Shown here piece by piece: positions 1 through 6,476 of a stretch of 7,966 nt of DNA. Within the stretch, counting starts at the first letter, position 1, and every line of letters starts with the position of its first letter. A program made the position numbers and the translations under genes. The stretch comes from Candidatus Lindowiibacteriota bacterium (GTDB lineage Bacteria; Lindowbacteria; 2-12-FULL-62-27). Location of the stretch: assembly GCA_023249255.1 (NCBI GenBank), contig JAHFCY010000160.1, positions 1 to 7,966 on the forward strand. The letters are read 5' to 3'. The notes beneath the pieces are model-generated. The model was not told the origin of the DNA. It was given only the letters and a program-made list of their open reading frames with translations, and ran no database searches.

Positions 1-2335
1 TGTCGCGGTAGTAGATGTAGTCGGGCTCGTGGGTGAACTCCACGCCGTCGATGTACGGCTCGACCTGCTGGGGCGTGCGGCGGCTGTTCGTCACGATCCA
101 GGACACTTTCATCCCGGCCGGAATCAAATGGCCGACGTTCGCGGCTTTCTTCACCGCCTGAACGTGCGGCAACCGGTCCTCGGCCCGAATTTTTTCGCCG
201 GTGCTCTTTCGCGTCATTTCCTTGTACGTACTTTCGTCCTGCGCGGTCTTGGAAATCACCAGATCCGCCAACTTGACATCGCCCTCCGCGATACGCTTGA
301 TCTCCGTCTTTGCCAGTTCCAGCGAGCCGTCGATGTCCTTGTTCATGATTTTTTCGAACAGCGCGTCCAGCGTACGCGACAACAGCGGAAAACTGTCCCC
401 CCGGCGCGTCTCAAATCCGCGCACGACCACCTCGTTCGTTGGATGGACGATCCGGCCGAAATAGCGCTTTTTCATTTTGCCCAAAAACAGCGGCGATACG
501 ACTTTTTCAAATTCAAGGCTCAACGCTCCCTTCGAAAATCGCTCGGATAGTTTTTCGGCGAATTTCAATGTGCCTTCGAGCGTTGCCTCGGGCGAAACCA
601 CAAAGATGGAGTCGGTGTCGGAATAAACGACCTGAAGACCCTCCGATTCGAGTTTCTTGATGATGCCGGTCGTGTATTTCCGCGCGATCGCGGTGATGCT
701 GCCGCCGATCCGCCGGTCGGTGAACCGGTAAAATTTCGACGCGAACACGCCATAGTGGGCGTTCGCCAGGATTTTCTGGGCGTTCTGCAGGCTGTTCCAG
801 TAGTCCCGTTCCTCCGGCGTCTTTGCCTCCTTCATTTTCTTCTTGCTCGCCCGGCGCATCTCCAGAAGCCCTTTCATGACGCGCGGCAAAATCCCCTGCT
901 TGACGGTGGGATCGAGAAACCGCACGCCCGCCTCCGGCGTCTCGATCGTCCCTTCGGGTGAAATCGTCGTGAAACAAATGTTGTTCTGAATGATCACGCT
1001 CGGATACAGAGACGCGAAATCGAACACGACGACGTTGTCGTAGAGGCCGGCCTTCGGCTCGTGGACATATCCTCCCTCGATCGCCTCGCTGTCGTCGCCG
1101 TGGTGGTTGTTCGGCACCACGACTTTTTCCTTCTCGGCCTCCCGGATCAGAAGACTGTCGATCAGAATGGAATTTCGGTCGAGGATGCAGTCGAACAGCG
1201 GAAGCCTGGCGACCTCGGCAATGGCCTGATATTTTTCAAGCACGCGGATTTTTTGGAGGATCTCGTGGGACAGGCGCGTGTCCTGAAGACAATATTCCTT
1301 CACGCGCTGGGAATTGTTCCGCCACTCCTCGTCCATCTTGGACGTGTCGACGTCGAGTTTGTCCTTCCCCAGAATGAGTTGGGCCATGGCCCCGAGCGAT
1401 TCGCGCTTCGGCCGTTTTTCCTTCCGGGCGAAATACCACGAATCGACAACCAACCGCCCCGGAATTTCGATCGTCGTGTTCGTGCCCTTGTCGACGTATC
1501 GCTTCCCGCCGCCTCCGGCTCCGCTTCTGTCCCGTCCGTTCCCGGATTTTGCCGCGTTTCCGCCGTCGGCGCCCTTGCGCCGGATCACGACGTCCCGGCC
1601 GTTGCGGGCCCATGCAGTCGACACGCCGCAGTCTTCGGACCGGCCCGCAATCACCGGAATATCGTAATTGCAGATGTTGTATCCCGACACGACGTCGACG
1701 TCGTCGTCCAGAATGATGCTTCGAAACCGTTCGAGTATTTTTTTCTCCGGCCCCTCGAGAATTTCCTCCTTGACGGCGCCGCCGTAATCCTTGATCACGC
1801 CGATACAGATGATCTGATTGTTCCGGAGGTTTTCGATGTCGAACGAAACGATTTTGAGCGGGACGCGGAACGGTTCGATGGGCGCCACCGTTTTGGCGTC
1901 GATGACGAGTTCGGTCCGGTACGGCTGGCGCGCGTGGCGTGGTTCGCCCTCGGCGTGGATGTGGCATCCAAGCCCCATGTCGTAGAGGAAGCGGCTGCGA
2001 AAAACGATGTCGGCCGCCTGCGCGCTGAATCTGTCCCGGTAGGTCGGCGTATCGCCCGGCCGCGTGATCGTCACCTTGTAAGCGGTCACCGGCTTGCCTT
2101 CCTTGTACAGCGTCCGGGGATCGATGCTCCGGACATCCGGGTCTTTTGCCAGAGCGTCGAGCGCGTTTTGCGGAGGGTCGATCAGGAGAAAGTACGGAAA
2201 AAATCCCTTGTACAAAACCGTGATCGACCGGTTGTCCCGCGTCCGGCCGAAAAGTTCAATGAGCGGAAAGCGCTCGGCGCCCTCCTCGCGATTTGTGTAC
2301 GTCGCGTACAGGAGGAAAAAATCGTGCTGTTCCAT
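1..2335 (-). CDS. polB: Family B DNA polymerase, archaeal-like type, with 3'-5' exonuclease (C-terminus cut by window edge)
   Basis: Template-directed DNA polymerase with proofreading, acting in replication or repair. 778 codons are visible. The N-terminal domain (about 1-155) has the GFFPYF segment (44-49) typical of archaeal polymerases. Exonuclease motifs are complete: Exo I FDIE (D166, E168), Exo II YNICNYD (N220, D225), Exo III YCLQD (Y348, D352). Polymerase motif A is DFASLYPS (439-446), motif B KILANAHYG (K521, N525, Y528, G529), motif C YSDTDS (571-576, D573 and D575), followed by KKRY at 622-625. The thumb begins but is cut. By comparison with Pyrococcus Pol (about 775 residues, from memory) roughly 40-60 residues are missing, including any sliding-clamp peptide. 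A Gly/Arg-rich insertion occupies about 252-284. The ATG at 2335 is the first start after an in-frame TGA nine bases upstream; no good Shine-Dalgarno is seen, so translation may be coupled to the mazG-like gene 46 bases upstream. Bacterial Pol II is the alternative name, but the N-terminus looks archaeal. Confidence 0.95.
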   Translation of the reverse strand, partial: MEQHDFFLLYATYTNREEGAERFPLIELFGRTRDNRSITVLYKGFFPYFLLIDPPQNALDALAKDPDVRSIDPRTLYKEGKPVTAYKVTITRPGDTPTYRDRFSAQAADIVFRSRFLYDMGLGCHIHAEGEPRHARQPYRTELVIDAKTVAPIEPFRVPLKIVSFDIENLRNNQIICIGVIKDYGGAVKEEILEGPEKKILERFRSIILDDDVDVVSGYNICNYDIPVIAGRSEDCGVSTAWARNGRDVVIRRKGADGGNAAKSGNGRDRSGAGGGGKRYVDKGTNTTIEIPGRLVVDSWYFARKEKRPKRESLGAMAQLILGKDKLDVDTSKMDEEWRNNSQRVKEYCLQDTRLSHEILQKIRVLEKYQAIAEVARLPLFDCILDRNSILIDSLLIREAEKEKVVVPNNHHGDDSEAIEGGYVHEPKAGLYDNVVVFDFASLYPSVIIQNNICFTTISPEGTIETPEAGVRFLDPTVKQGILPRVMKGLLEMRRASKKKMKEAKTPEERDYWNSLQNAQKILANAHYGVFASKFYRFTDRRIGGSITAIARKYTTGIIKKLESEGLQVVYSDTDSIFVVSPEATLEGTLKFAEKLSERFSKGALSLEFEKVVSPLFLGKMKKRYFGRIVHPTNEVVVRGFETRRGDSFPLLSRTLDALFEKIMNKDIDGSLELAKTEIKRIAEGDVKLADLVISKTAQDESTYKEMTRKSTGEKIRAEDRLPHVQAVKKAANVGHLIPAGMKVSWIVTNSRRTPQQVEPYIDGVEFTHEPDYIYYRD

Positions 2336-2381
2336 GTCGGATCAAATTTTAAATGATGCCGCTCCCGCAGGCAATAGGGCT

Positions 2382-2693
2382 CTAATATCTCTTTCCGTGC
2401 TTGTATGGCCGCTTCCGGTTCTTCACGCGTTTCTTTTCGATTTCGGATTCGATGTCGATGCCAAGGCCGCCGCAGAGATCAAAGAGCCGGATGAATGTGT
2501 CGGCGATTTCTTCCCGAAAATTGGCGCCGTCGTTTTTGCGGTCGGCTTCGAGCGCCTCCGCCAGTTCCGACACGACGAGCATCAACATCTCGCCGACGTT
2601 CCTCCGCCTCTCCCAGAATCCCTTCTCCCTCGCAATCCGGTGACACAGCGCCGTATAGTCGTTCAACGTTTTTCTGGATCTTTTCTTCATCAT
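2382..2693 (-). CDS. MazG-like nucleotide pyrophosphohydrolase
   Basis: A 103-residue all-alpha protein of the MazG/all-alpha NTP pyrophosphatase superfamily, which hydrolyses (d)NTPs to monophosphates and pyrophosphate and removes unwanted nucleotides. The metal-binding signature is visible as SELAE (E43, E46) followed by EEIAD (E61, E62, D65), matching the family pattern ExxE...ExxD. The C-terminus carries LGIDIE (77-82) and NRKRPYKHGK (92-101), typical of small MazG-like proteins. The start is an ATGATG pair (2693 or 2690) preceded on the minus strand by the purine-rich GGCGGAAGAAGA, a workable ribosome site. It lies 46 bases upstream of the polymerase gene on the same strand, so the two are probably co-transcribed, coupling nucleotide clean-up to DNA synthesis. 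The exact substrate (dCTP, dUTP or a modified base) cannot be told from sequence. Confidence 0.85.
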   Translation of the reverse strand: MMKKRSRKTLNDYTALCHRIAREKGFWERRRNVGEMLMLVVSELAEALEADRKNDGANFREEIADTFIRLFDLCGGLGIDIESEIEKKRVKNRKRPYKHGKRY

Positions 2694-2776
2694 TCTTCTT
2701 CCGCCTTCTTCAAACTTCTGAATTCCACCGTGCTATCTTACTTGACTTTTACGGCGGATGCGACCAGAATCGCCGC
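2694..2776. promoter_or_regulatory. Divergent intergenic region between mazG-like gene and carbamate kinase
   Basis: This 83-base gap must hold the start signals of both blocks. On the plus strand there are two competing candidates. One is an extended -10, TGCTATCTT (2731-2739), with no good -35 (TTCAAA at 2709-2714 is spaced 19 bases). The other is TTGACT (2742-2747), 17 bases, CAGAAT (2765-2770), which would start transcription at about the ATG itself. On the minus strand TAAGAT is a weak -10 candidate reading toward the mazG-like gene. These are pattern matches only. Confidence 0.4.
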
Positions 2777-3721
2777 ATGCTCGACAAGACAGTTGTGATC
2801 GCGCTTGGCGGAAACGCCATCAGCATGCCCCAGTCGGTCGGAACCATCCCGGACCAATTCGGCGCCACCCGCGCGACCTGTCCGCACATCGTCCGGGTCA
2901 TCGAGCGCGGTTACAATATCATTCTGACCCACGGAAACGGCCCGCAGATCGGCAACGTCCTGCGCCGTGTCGAACGCGCCCGCGACGTCATCTATCCCCT
3001 GCCGCTCGACATCTGCGTTGCAGACACAATCGGCGGCATGGGATACATGATCCAGCAATGCATGGAAAACGCGCTCTTTCGGCAAAACCTCCGGCGAACC
3101 ATCATCACCGTCATCACCCAGATGGTTGTCGCCGCCGACGATCCGGCGTTTCAAAACCCGACCAAACCCATCGGACCGTTCATGACCAGAGAGGAAGCCG
3201 AGGAACGCCGCAGCCGGGAAGGATGGATGGTGACGGAGGATTCCGGCCGCGGATACCGCCGCGTGGTGCCCTCGCCAAGACCACTTCGGATCGTCGAGAT
3301 CAGCGCGATCCGAAATCTTGTTGAGAGTGGGTGCATCGTGATTGCCTGCGGCGGCGGCGGCATTCCCGTCGTCGTCGACGCGGATGGAGCGCTGACGGGC
3401 GTCGAAGGCGTCATCGACAAGGATCTGGCGACGGCGCTGCTTGCGGCGGAACTCGGCATCGGCACGATGATCGTCTCGACCGGTGTCGAGAAGGTCGCGA
3501 TCCAGTTCAACAAACCCGGCCAGCGTCGGCTCGACACACTCACAGTCGCCGAGGCGAAAAAATATCTCTCCGACGGTGAGTTTCCGGCGGGAAGCATGGG
3601 CCCGAAGATCGAAGCGGCCGTTCAATTTCTCGAACATGGCGGCCGGGAAGTCATCATCACAACGCCGGAACATATTGCCGACGCTCTCGATGGCGACTGC
3701 GGTACCCGCGTTGTCCCCTGA
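2777..3721 (+). CDS. arcC: Carbamate kinase (YqeA/ArcC family)
   Basis: Cytoplasmic kinase that interconverts carbamoyl phosphate plus ADP with carbamate plus ATP, normally working to make ATP in catabolism. The 314 residues match the family's usual length of about 310. Visible amino-acid-kinase motifs: ALGGNA (9-14), THGNGPQIGN (51-60), NPTKPIGPF (127-135), RRVVPSPRP (161-169), CGGGGIPV (191-198), GVEGVIDKDLA (208-218), and the C-terminal GSMGPKIEAA (272-281). The ATG at 2777 gives the standard MLDKTVVIALGGN beginning. The frame stays open far upstream, but that part is antisense to the mazG-like gene and unlike the family. There is no convincing Shine-Dalgarno. The 3' end overlaps ssnA by 32 bases. 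Its neighbours point to the YqeA role in purine/selenium-hydroxylase gene sets rather than to an arginine deiminase pathway, since no arcA or arcB is present. The symbol arcC names the family; yqeA would be the context-based name. Confidence 0.95.
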   Translation: MLDKTVVIALGGNAISMPQSVGTIPDQFGATRATCPHIVRVIERGYNIILTHGNGPQIGNVLRRVERARDVIYPLPLDICVADTIGGMGYMIQQCMENALFRQNLRRTIITVITQMVVAADDPAFQNPTKPIGPFMTREEAEERRSREGWMVTEDSGRGYRRVVPSPRPLRIVEISAIRNLVESGCIVIACGGGGIPVVVDADGALTGVEGVIDKDLATALLAAELGIGTMIVSTGVEKVAIQFNKPGQRRLDTLTVAEAKKYLSDGEFPAGSMGPKIEAAVQFLEHGGREVIITTPEHIADALDGDCGTRVVP

Positions 3722-5102
3722 ATTGCAATCCGGCCTGCTGATCGGTCCCGCGACCGTTTGTACTTTCGGCGACCGCCCGCGCGTTCTGGCTTCCGCGGGA
3801 ATCGCCGTTTCCGAAGGCGTTATTGCCGCGGTCGGGCCGCATGCGGCGTTACGCCGGCGATTTCCATCATTTCGACGGTACGACACGAGCGGTCCATCCG
3901 TCATTCTGCCCGGTCTCATCTGCGCCCACCACCATTTTTACAGCACCTTTGCGCGCGGCCTCGGTCCGATCAAACGCCCCAAGAATTTCGTCGACGTCCT
4001 CCGGTATATGTGGTGGCGTCTGGACAGAAATCTTACTCTCGACGATGTCTATTATTCGGCGGCGATTGCGCTCATCGAGTGCGTCAAATCCGGCACGACA
4101 ACGGTGATCGACCATCACGCCTCGGCCCGGGCGGTTCGCGGAAGTTTGCGGGCCGTGGCGCGAGCCGTGTCGGATGTCGGTCTTCGCGCGAATCTCTGCT
4201 ACGAAGTATCCGACCGGGACGGTCCGAAGATCGCCGCCGAGGGCATCGAGGAGAACGCCGGGTTTTTGTCGGACGTTTCACAAGCGACGAGCGACGAGCG
4301 ACGAGTGAGGAGGATGATCACCGGCTCATTCGGCCTCCACGCCTCCTTCACCCTGAGCGACGAAACGCTCCGGCGCGTCCGTCGCCGCCTCGAATCGTTG
4401 GACGCCGGCGTCCATATCCATGTCGCGGAAGATCTCGCCGACCGCAAGGACGCCCTGAAGAAATATCGAATGGGCGTGGTCGAGCGCCTGGAAAAAACAG
4501 ACCTGCTCTGCGACAAAACCATCCTCGCCCATGCGATCCACATCACGCCCGCGGAACGAAAAATCGCCGCGAAGAAGAAGTGCATGATCGCCCACAATCC
4601 CACGTCGAACCTGAACAACGCGGTCGGCGTGGCCGACCTTGCGGGCATGCTGCGTGACGGGCTTCTTGTCGGCCTTGGCACGGACGGCATGCGGTCCAAC
4701 ATGTTGGACGAAGCCAAGTTTGCGCCGCTGGCGCACCGGATGAACCTTCGGGATCCGGCCGCCGCGTTCGTCGAGTCGGCTGATCTTCTGGTCAAGGGCA
4801 ATCCGAAAATCGCGTCGCGGCTGTTTGGATATCCGGTGGGTGTGATCGAGAAAGGCGCCGCCGCGGACCTGATCCGGCTGGAGTATTGTCCGCCGACCCC
4901 GTTTACCGATGAAACTTTTTATGGTCATCTTCTGTTCGGTCTGGCGAACGTCCGTGTCCGGGATACGATGGCCGCCGGCCGGTTTCTCATGAAAAATGGC
5001 CGATTGACCATCGGACTGCGCGAAGAAGCAGTTGCGGAGGCATCGCGCCGCCTGGCCCGAAAATTCCGGAAAAGATTTTTGTCGGCCGCTCGTCCGGCTT
5101 AA
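3690..5102 (+). CDS. ssnA: SsnA-type metal-dependent amidohydrolase
   Basis: A 470-residue amidohydrolase-superfamily enzyme of the TrzA/AtzA-like branch, assigned to SsnA. SsnA belongs to the anaerobic purine/selenium-hydroxylase cluster and is thought to hydrolyse an amino or amide group on a heterocycle; its exact substrate is not shown by sequence. Metal and catalytic residues are in place: HxH in CAHHHFYS (H80, H82), VHIHVAED (H244, E247), LAHAIH (H281) and LGTDGM (D332). SsnA-like stretches include MWWRLDR (107-113), KSGTTTVIDHHAS (133-145) and NPTSNLNN (303-310). The ATG at 3690 lies within the arcC end (32-base overlap). It gives about 15 residues more than the usual N-terminus, and an in-frame TTG at 3723 just after the arcC stop is an alternative; neither has a clear ribosome site, suggesting coupling. 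A heptamer repeat encodes ATSDERR at 199-205. The stop codon touches the palindromic array that follows. Confidence 0.92.
   Translation: MATAVPALSPELQSGLLIGPATVCTFGDRPRVLASAGIAVSEGVIAAVGPHAALRRRFPSFRRYDTSGPSVILPGLICAHHHFYSTFARGLGPIKRPKNFVDVLRYMWWRLDRNLTLDDVYYSAAIALIECVKSGTTTVIDHHASARAVRGSLRAVARAVSDVGLRANLCYEVSDRDGPKIAAEGIEENAGFLSDVSQATSDERRVRRMITGSFGLHASFTLSDETLRRVRRRLESLDAGVHIHVAEDLADRKDALKKYRMGVVERLEKTDLLCDKTILAHAIHITPAERKIAAKKKCMIAHNPTSNLNNAVGVADLAGMLRDGLLVGLGTDGMRSNMLDEAKFAPLAHRMNLRDPAAAFVESADLLVKGNPKIASRLFGYPVGVIEKGAAADLIRLEYCPPTPFTDETFYGHLLFGLANVRVRDTMAAGRFLMKNGRLTIGLREEAVAEASRRLARKFRKRFLSAARPA
4284..4304 (+). repeat. Three tandem copies of heptamer GCGACGA inside ssnA
   Basis: Perfect copies occupy 4284-4290, 4291-4297 and 4298-4304, followed by a degraded copy GTGAGGA (4305-4311). 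Three sevens make 21 bases, so the reading frame is kept and seven residues (ATSDERR, 199-205) are encoded. They fall between the SsnA segment ending GFLSDVSQ and the GLHASF strand, probably a surface loop. Confidence 0.8.
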
Positions 5103-5152
5103 AGTGATATCATGATATCACCACTGATATCATGATATCACGATATCACTTT
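5101..5152. repeat. AT-rich palindromic array of TGATATCA units between ssnA and glyA
   Basis: Four perfect copies of the self-complementary octamer TGATATCA lie at 5105-5112, 5113-5120, 5125-5132 and 5133-5140, with a fifth variant CGATATCA at 5141-5148. The first pair sits inside a perfect 18-base palindrome, GTGATATCATGATATCAC (5104-5121). The ends form an outer inverted repeat, AAAGTGATATC (5101-5111) with GATATCACTTT (5142-5152). It begins at the ssnA stop codon and ends 25 bases before the glyA ATG. It could be a multi-site operator, a cruciform or hairpin, or a dispersed repeat; no T-run follows that would make it an obvious terminator. Confidence 0.9.
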
Positions 5153-5156
5153 GTGC

Positions 5157-5165
5157 GGGAGGGAG
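5157..5165 (+). promoter_or_regulatory. Ribosome binding site deciding the glyA start
   Basis: GGGAGGGAG sits 11 bases before the ATG at 5177. It argues against the upstream in-frame ATG at 5132, which lies inside the palindromic array, and against GTG at 5153 or 5165, which would lie upstream of, next to or within it. Confidence 0.65.
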
Positions 5166-5176
5166 TGAACTCGACC

Positions 5177-6445
5177 ATGCTTGACGCGTTGTTCAAATCC
5201 GATCCCGAGCTGGCGCGGCTGATCGTCAAGGAGGCGGTCCGGCAGGATGACCACCTCGAAATGATCGCGTCGGAAAATTTCGTAAGCGAGGCCGTGCTTG
5301 AAGCCGCCGGGTCCGTGCTCACCAACAAGTACGCCGAGGGGTACCCCGGCAAACGCTATTACGGCGGCTGCGTCCACGTCGATGAGGTCGAACGCCTCGC
5401 GCTGGACCGCGCCAAAAAACTGTTTGGCTGCAGGTGGGCGAACGTTCAGCCGCACTCCGGCTCCCAGGCCAACATGGCGGTCTATTTCGCGCTTCTGAAT
5501 CCCGGTGATGCGATCCTCACTCAAAACCTCGCCCATGGCGGCCATCTCACCCACGGCGCGTCCGTCAATTTCAGCGGAAAACTTTATAAAGTCTTTCACT
5601 ACGGCGTGGGCGAGACGACGGGCCGGATTGACTGCGATTTGGTTCAGCAGGCGGCGCGGGACTGCAAACCGAAACTGATTCTCGCCGGCTGGAGCGCCTA
5701 CCCGCGCCAGATCGACTTTTCGCGGTTTCGGAAAATCGCGGACGAAGTCGGCGCGTATTTCATGGTCGACATGGCGCACTTCGCGGGTCTGGTGGCCGCG
5801 AAACTCCATCCCGATCCCCTGCCTCACGCGCATGTCGTCACCACGACGACCCACAAAACTCTGCGCGGCCCCCGCGCCGGGATGGTCCTTTCGAACGACG
5901 AGGAGCTCGGCAAAAAAATCGACAAGGCATTATTTCCGGGCATGCAGGGCGGGCCGCTCTGCCATATCGTGGCCGCGAAGGCGGCCGCGCTCGGTGAGGC
6001 GCTTCGGCCCGACTTCGCCGATTATCAGCAACGCAATCTGGAAAACGCCCGGGTCCTTGCCGCCGAACTCATTGCAGGCGGGCTCAAACTTGTTTCGGGC
6101 GGGACGGACACCCATCTCGTCCTCGTCGATCTTTCCCCGCAGGATCTTTCGGGCGCGCTGGTCGAGACCGCGCTGGACAACGCCGGCATCACCATCAACA
6201 AAAACGCCGTGCCGTTCGACAAGCGAAAACCGATGGACCCCGGCGGCGTTCGGATCGGCACGCCGGCCATCACCACGCGCGGCATGGGTCCCGCTGAAAT
6301 CCGCCGGATCGCGGCGTGGATTTTGAAAGTCATTGAAAACCCTCAAGACGATGCTACACTCCAGCGCGTTCGAGGGGAAGTTCGGGATCTGTGCAAACGG
6401 TTTCCGCTCTATCCGAATCTGATCAGCGCCTATCAACACCGTTGA
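5177..6445 (+). CDS. glyA: Serine hydroxymethyltransferase
   Basis: PLP-dependent cytoplasmic enzyme that interconverts serine plus tetrahydrofolate with glycine plus 5,10-methylene-tetrahydrofolate. The 422 residues match the bacterial length of about 417. Family blocks run in order: MIASENF (29-35), [17 protein letters not shown] (48-64), [11 protein letters not shown] (89-99), [10 protein letters not shown] (118-127), VDMAHFAG (197-204, D198 and H201), and the PLP lysine in [14 protein letters not shown] (220-233, K227), then FPGMQGGP and [12 protein letters not shown] near the C-terminus. All key residues appear intact. The gene lies between ssnA and ygeY, 74 bases after ssnA and 31 before ygeY, all on one strand. 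In a purine-degrading setting it could convert glycine and a folate-bound one-carbon unit into serine; it may equally be a housekeeping glyA. The only nearby regulatory-looking DNA is the palindromic array upstream. Confidence 0.97.
   Translation: MLDALFKSDPELARLIVKEAVRQDDHLEMIASENFVSEAVLEAAGSVLTNKYAEGYPGKRYYGGCVHVDEVERLALDRAKKLFGCRWANVQPHSGSQANMAVYFALLNPGDAILTQNLAHGGHLTHGASVNFSGKLYKVFHYGVGETTGRIDCDLVQQAARDCKPKLILAGWSAYPRQIDFSRFRKIADEVGAYFMVDMAHFAGLVAAKLHPDPLPHAHVVTTTTHKTLRGPRAGMVLSNDEELGKKIDKALFPGMQGGPLCHIVAAKAAALGEALRPDFADYQQRNLENARVLAAELIAGGLKLVSGGTDTHLVLVDLSPQDLSGALVETALDNAGITINKNAVPFDKRKPMDPGGVRIGTPAITTRGMGPAEIRRIAAWILKVIENPQDDATLQRVRGEVRDLCKRFPLYPNLISAYQHR
6333..6360 (+). promoter_or_regulatory. 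Candidate sigma70-like promoter in the 3' end of glyA, reading toward ygeY
   Basis: TTGAAA (6333-6338), a 16-base spacer, then TACACT (6355-6360) with the extended -10 form TGCTACACT (6352-6360). Transcription would begin about 110 bases before the ygeY ATG. The TGCTA-start resembles the TGCTATCTT seen upstream of carbamate kinase. Pattern match only. Confidence 0.35.
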
Positions 6446-6459
6446 TCGCCACACATTCC

Positions 6460-6466
6460 AGGAGGT
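6460..6466 (+). promoter_or_regulatory. Strong Shine-Dalgarno of ygeY
   Basis: AGGAGGT, 10 bases before the ATG at 6477. It is the strongest ribosome site in the window and fixes the ygeY start. Confidence 0.8.
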
Positions 6467-6476
6467 CAAACAGGTC

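Noticed and set aside
1061-2356. Plus-strand open frame of 431 codons opposite the polymerase
   Set aside because: It is antisense to a gene with all family B polymerase motifs; the translation resembles no family I recognise and is a by-product of GC-rich codon bias.
2094-2798. Plus-strand open frame of 234 codons over polB 5' end and the mazG-like gene
   Set aside because: Antisense to two genes with clear motifs; no domain evidence.
2738-3919. Minus-strand open frame of 393 codons opposite carbamate kinase
   Set aside because: Asp/Arg/Ala-rich shadow of the carbamate kinase gene, crossing into ssnA, with no recognisable motif.
5101-5152. CRISPR array or intrinsic terminator
   Set aside because: Units are 8 bases with almost no spacers, so it is not a CRISPR; the hairpins are AT-rich and not followed by a T-run, so an intrinsic terminator is unlikely.
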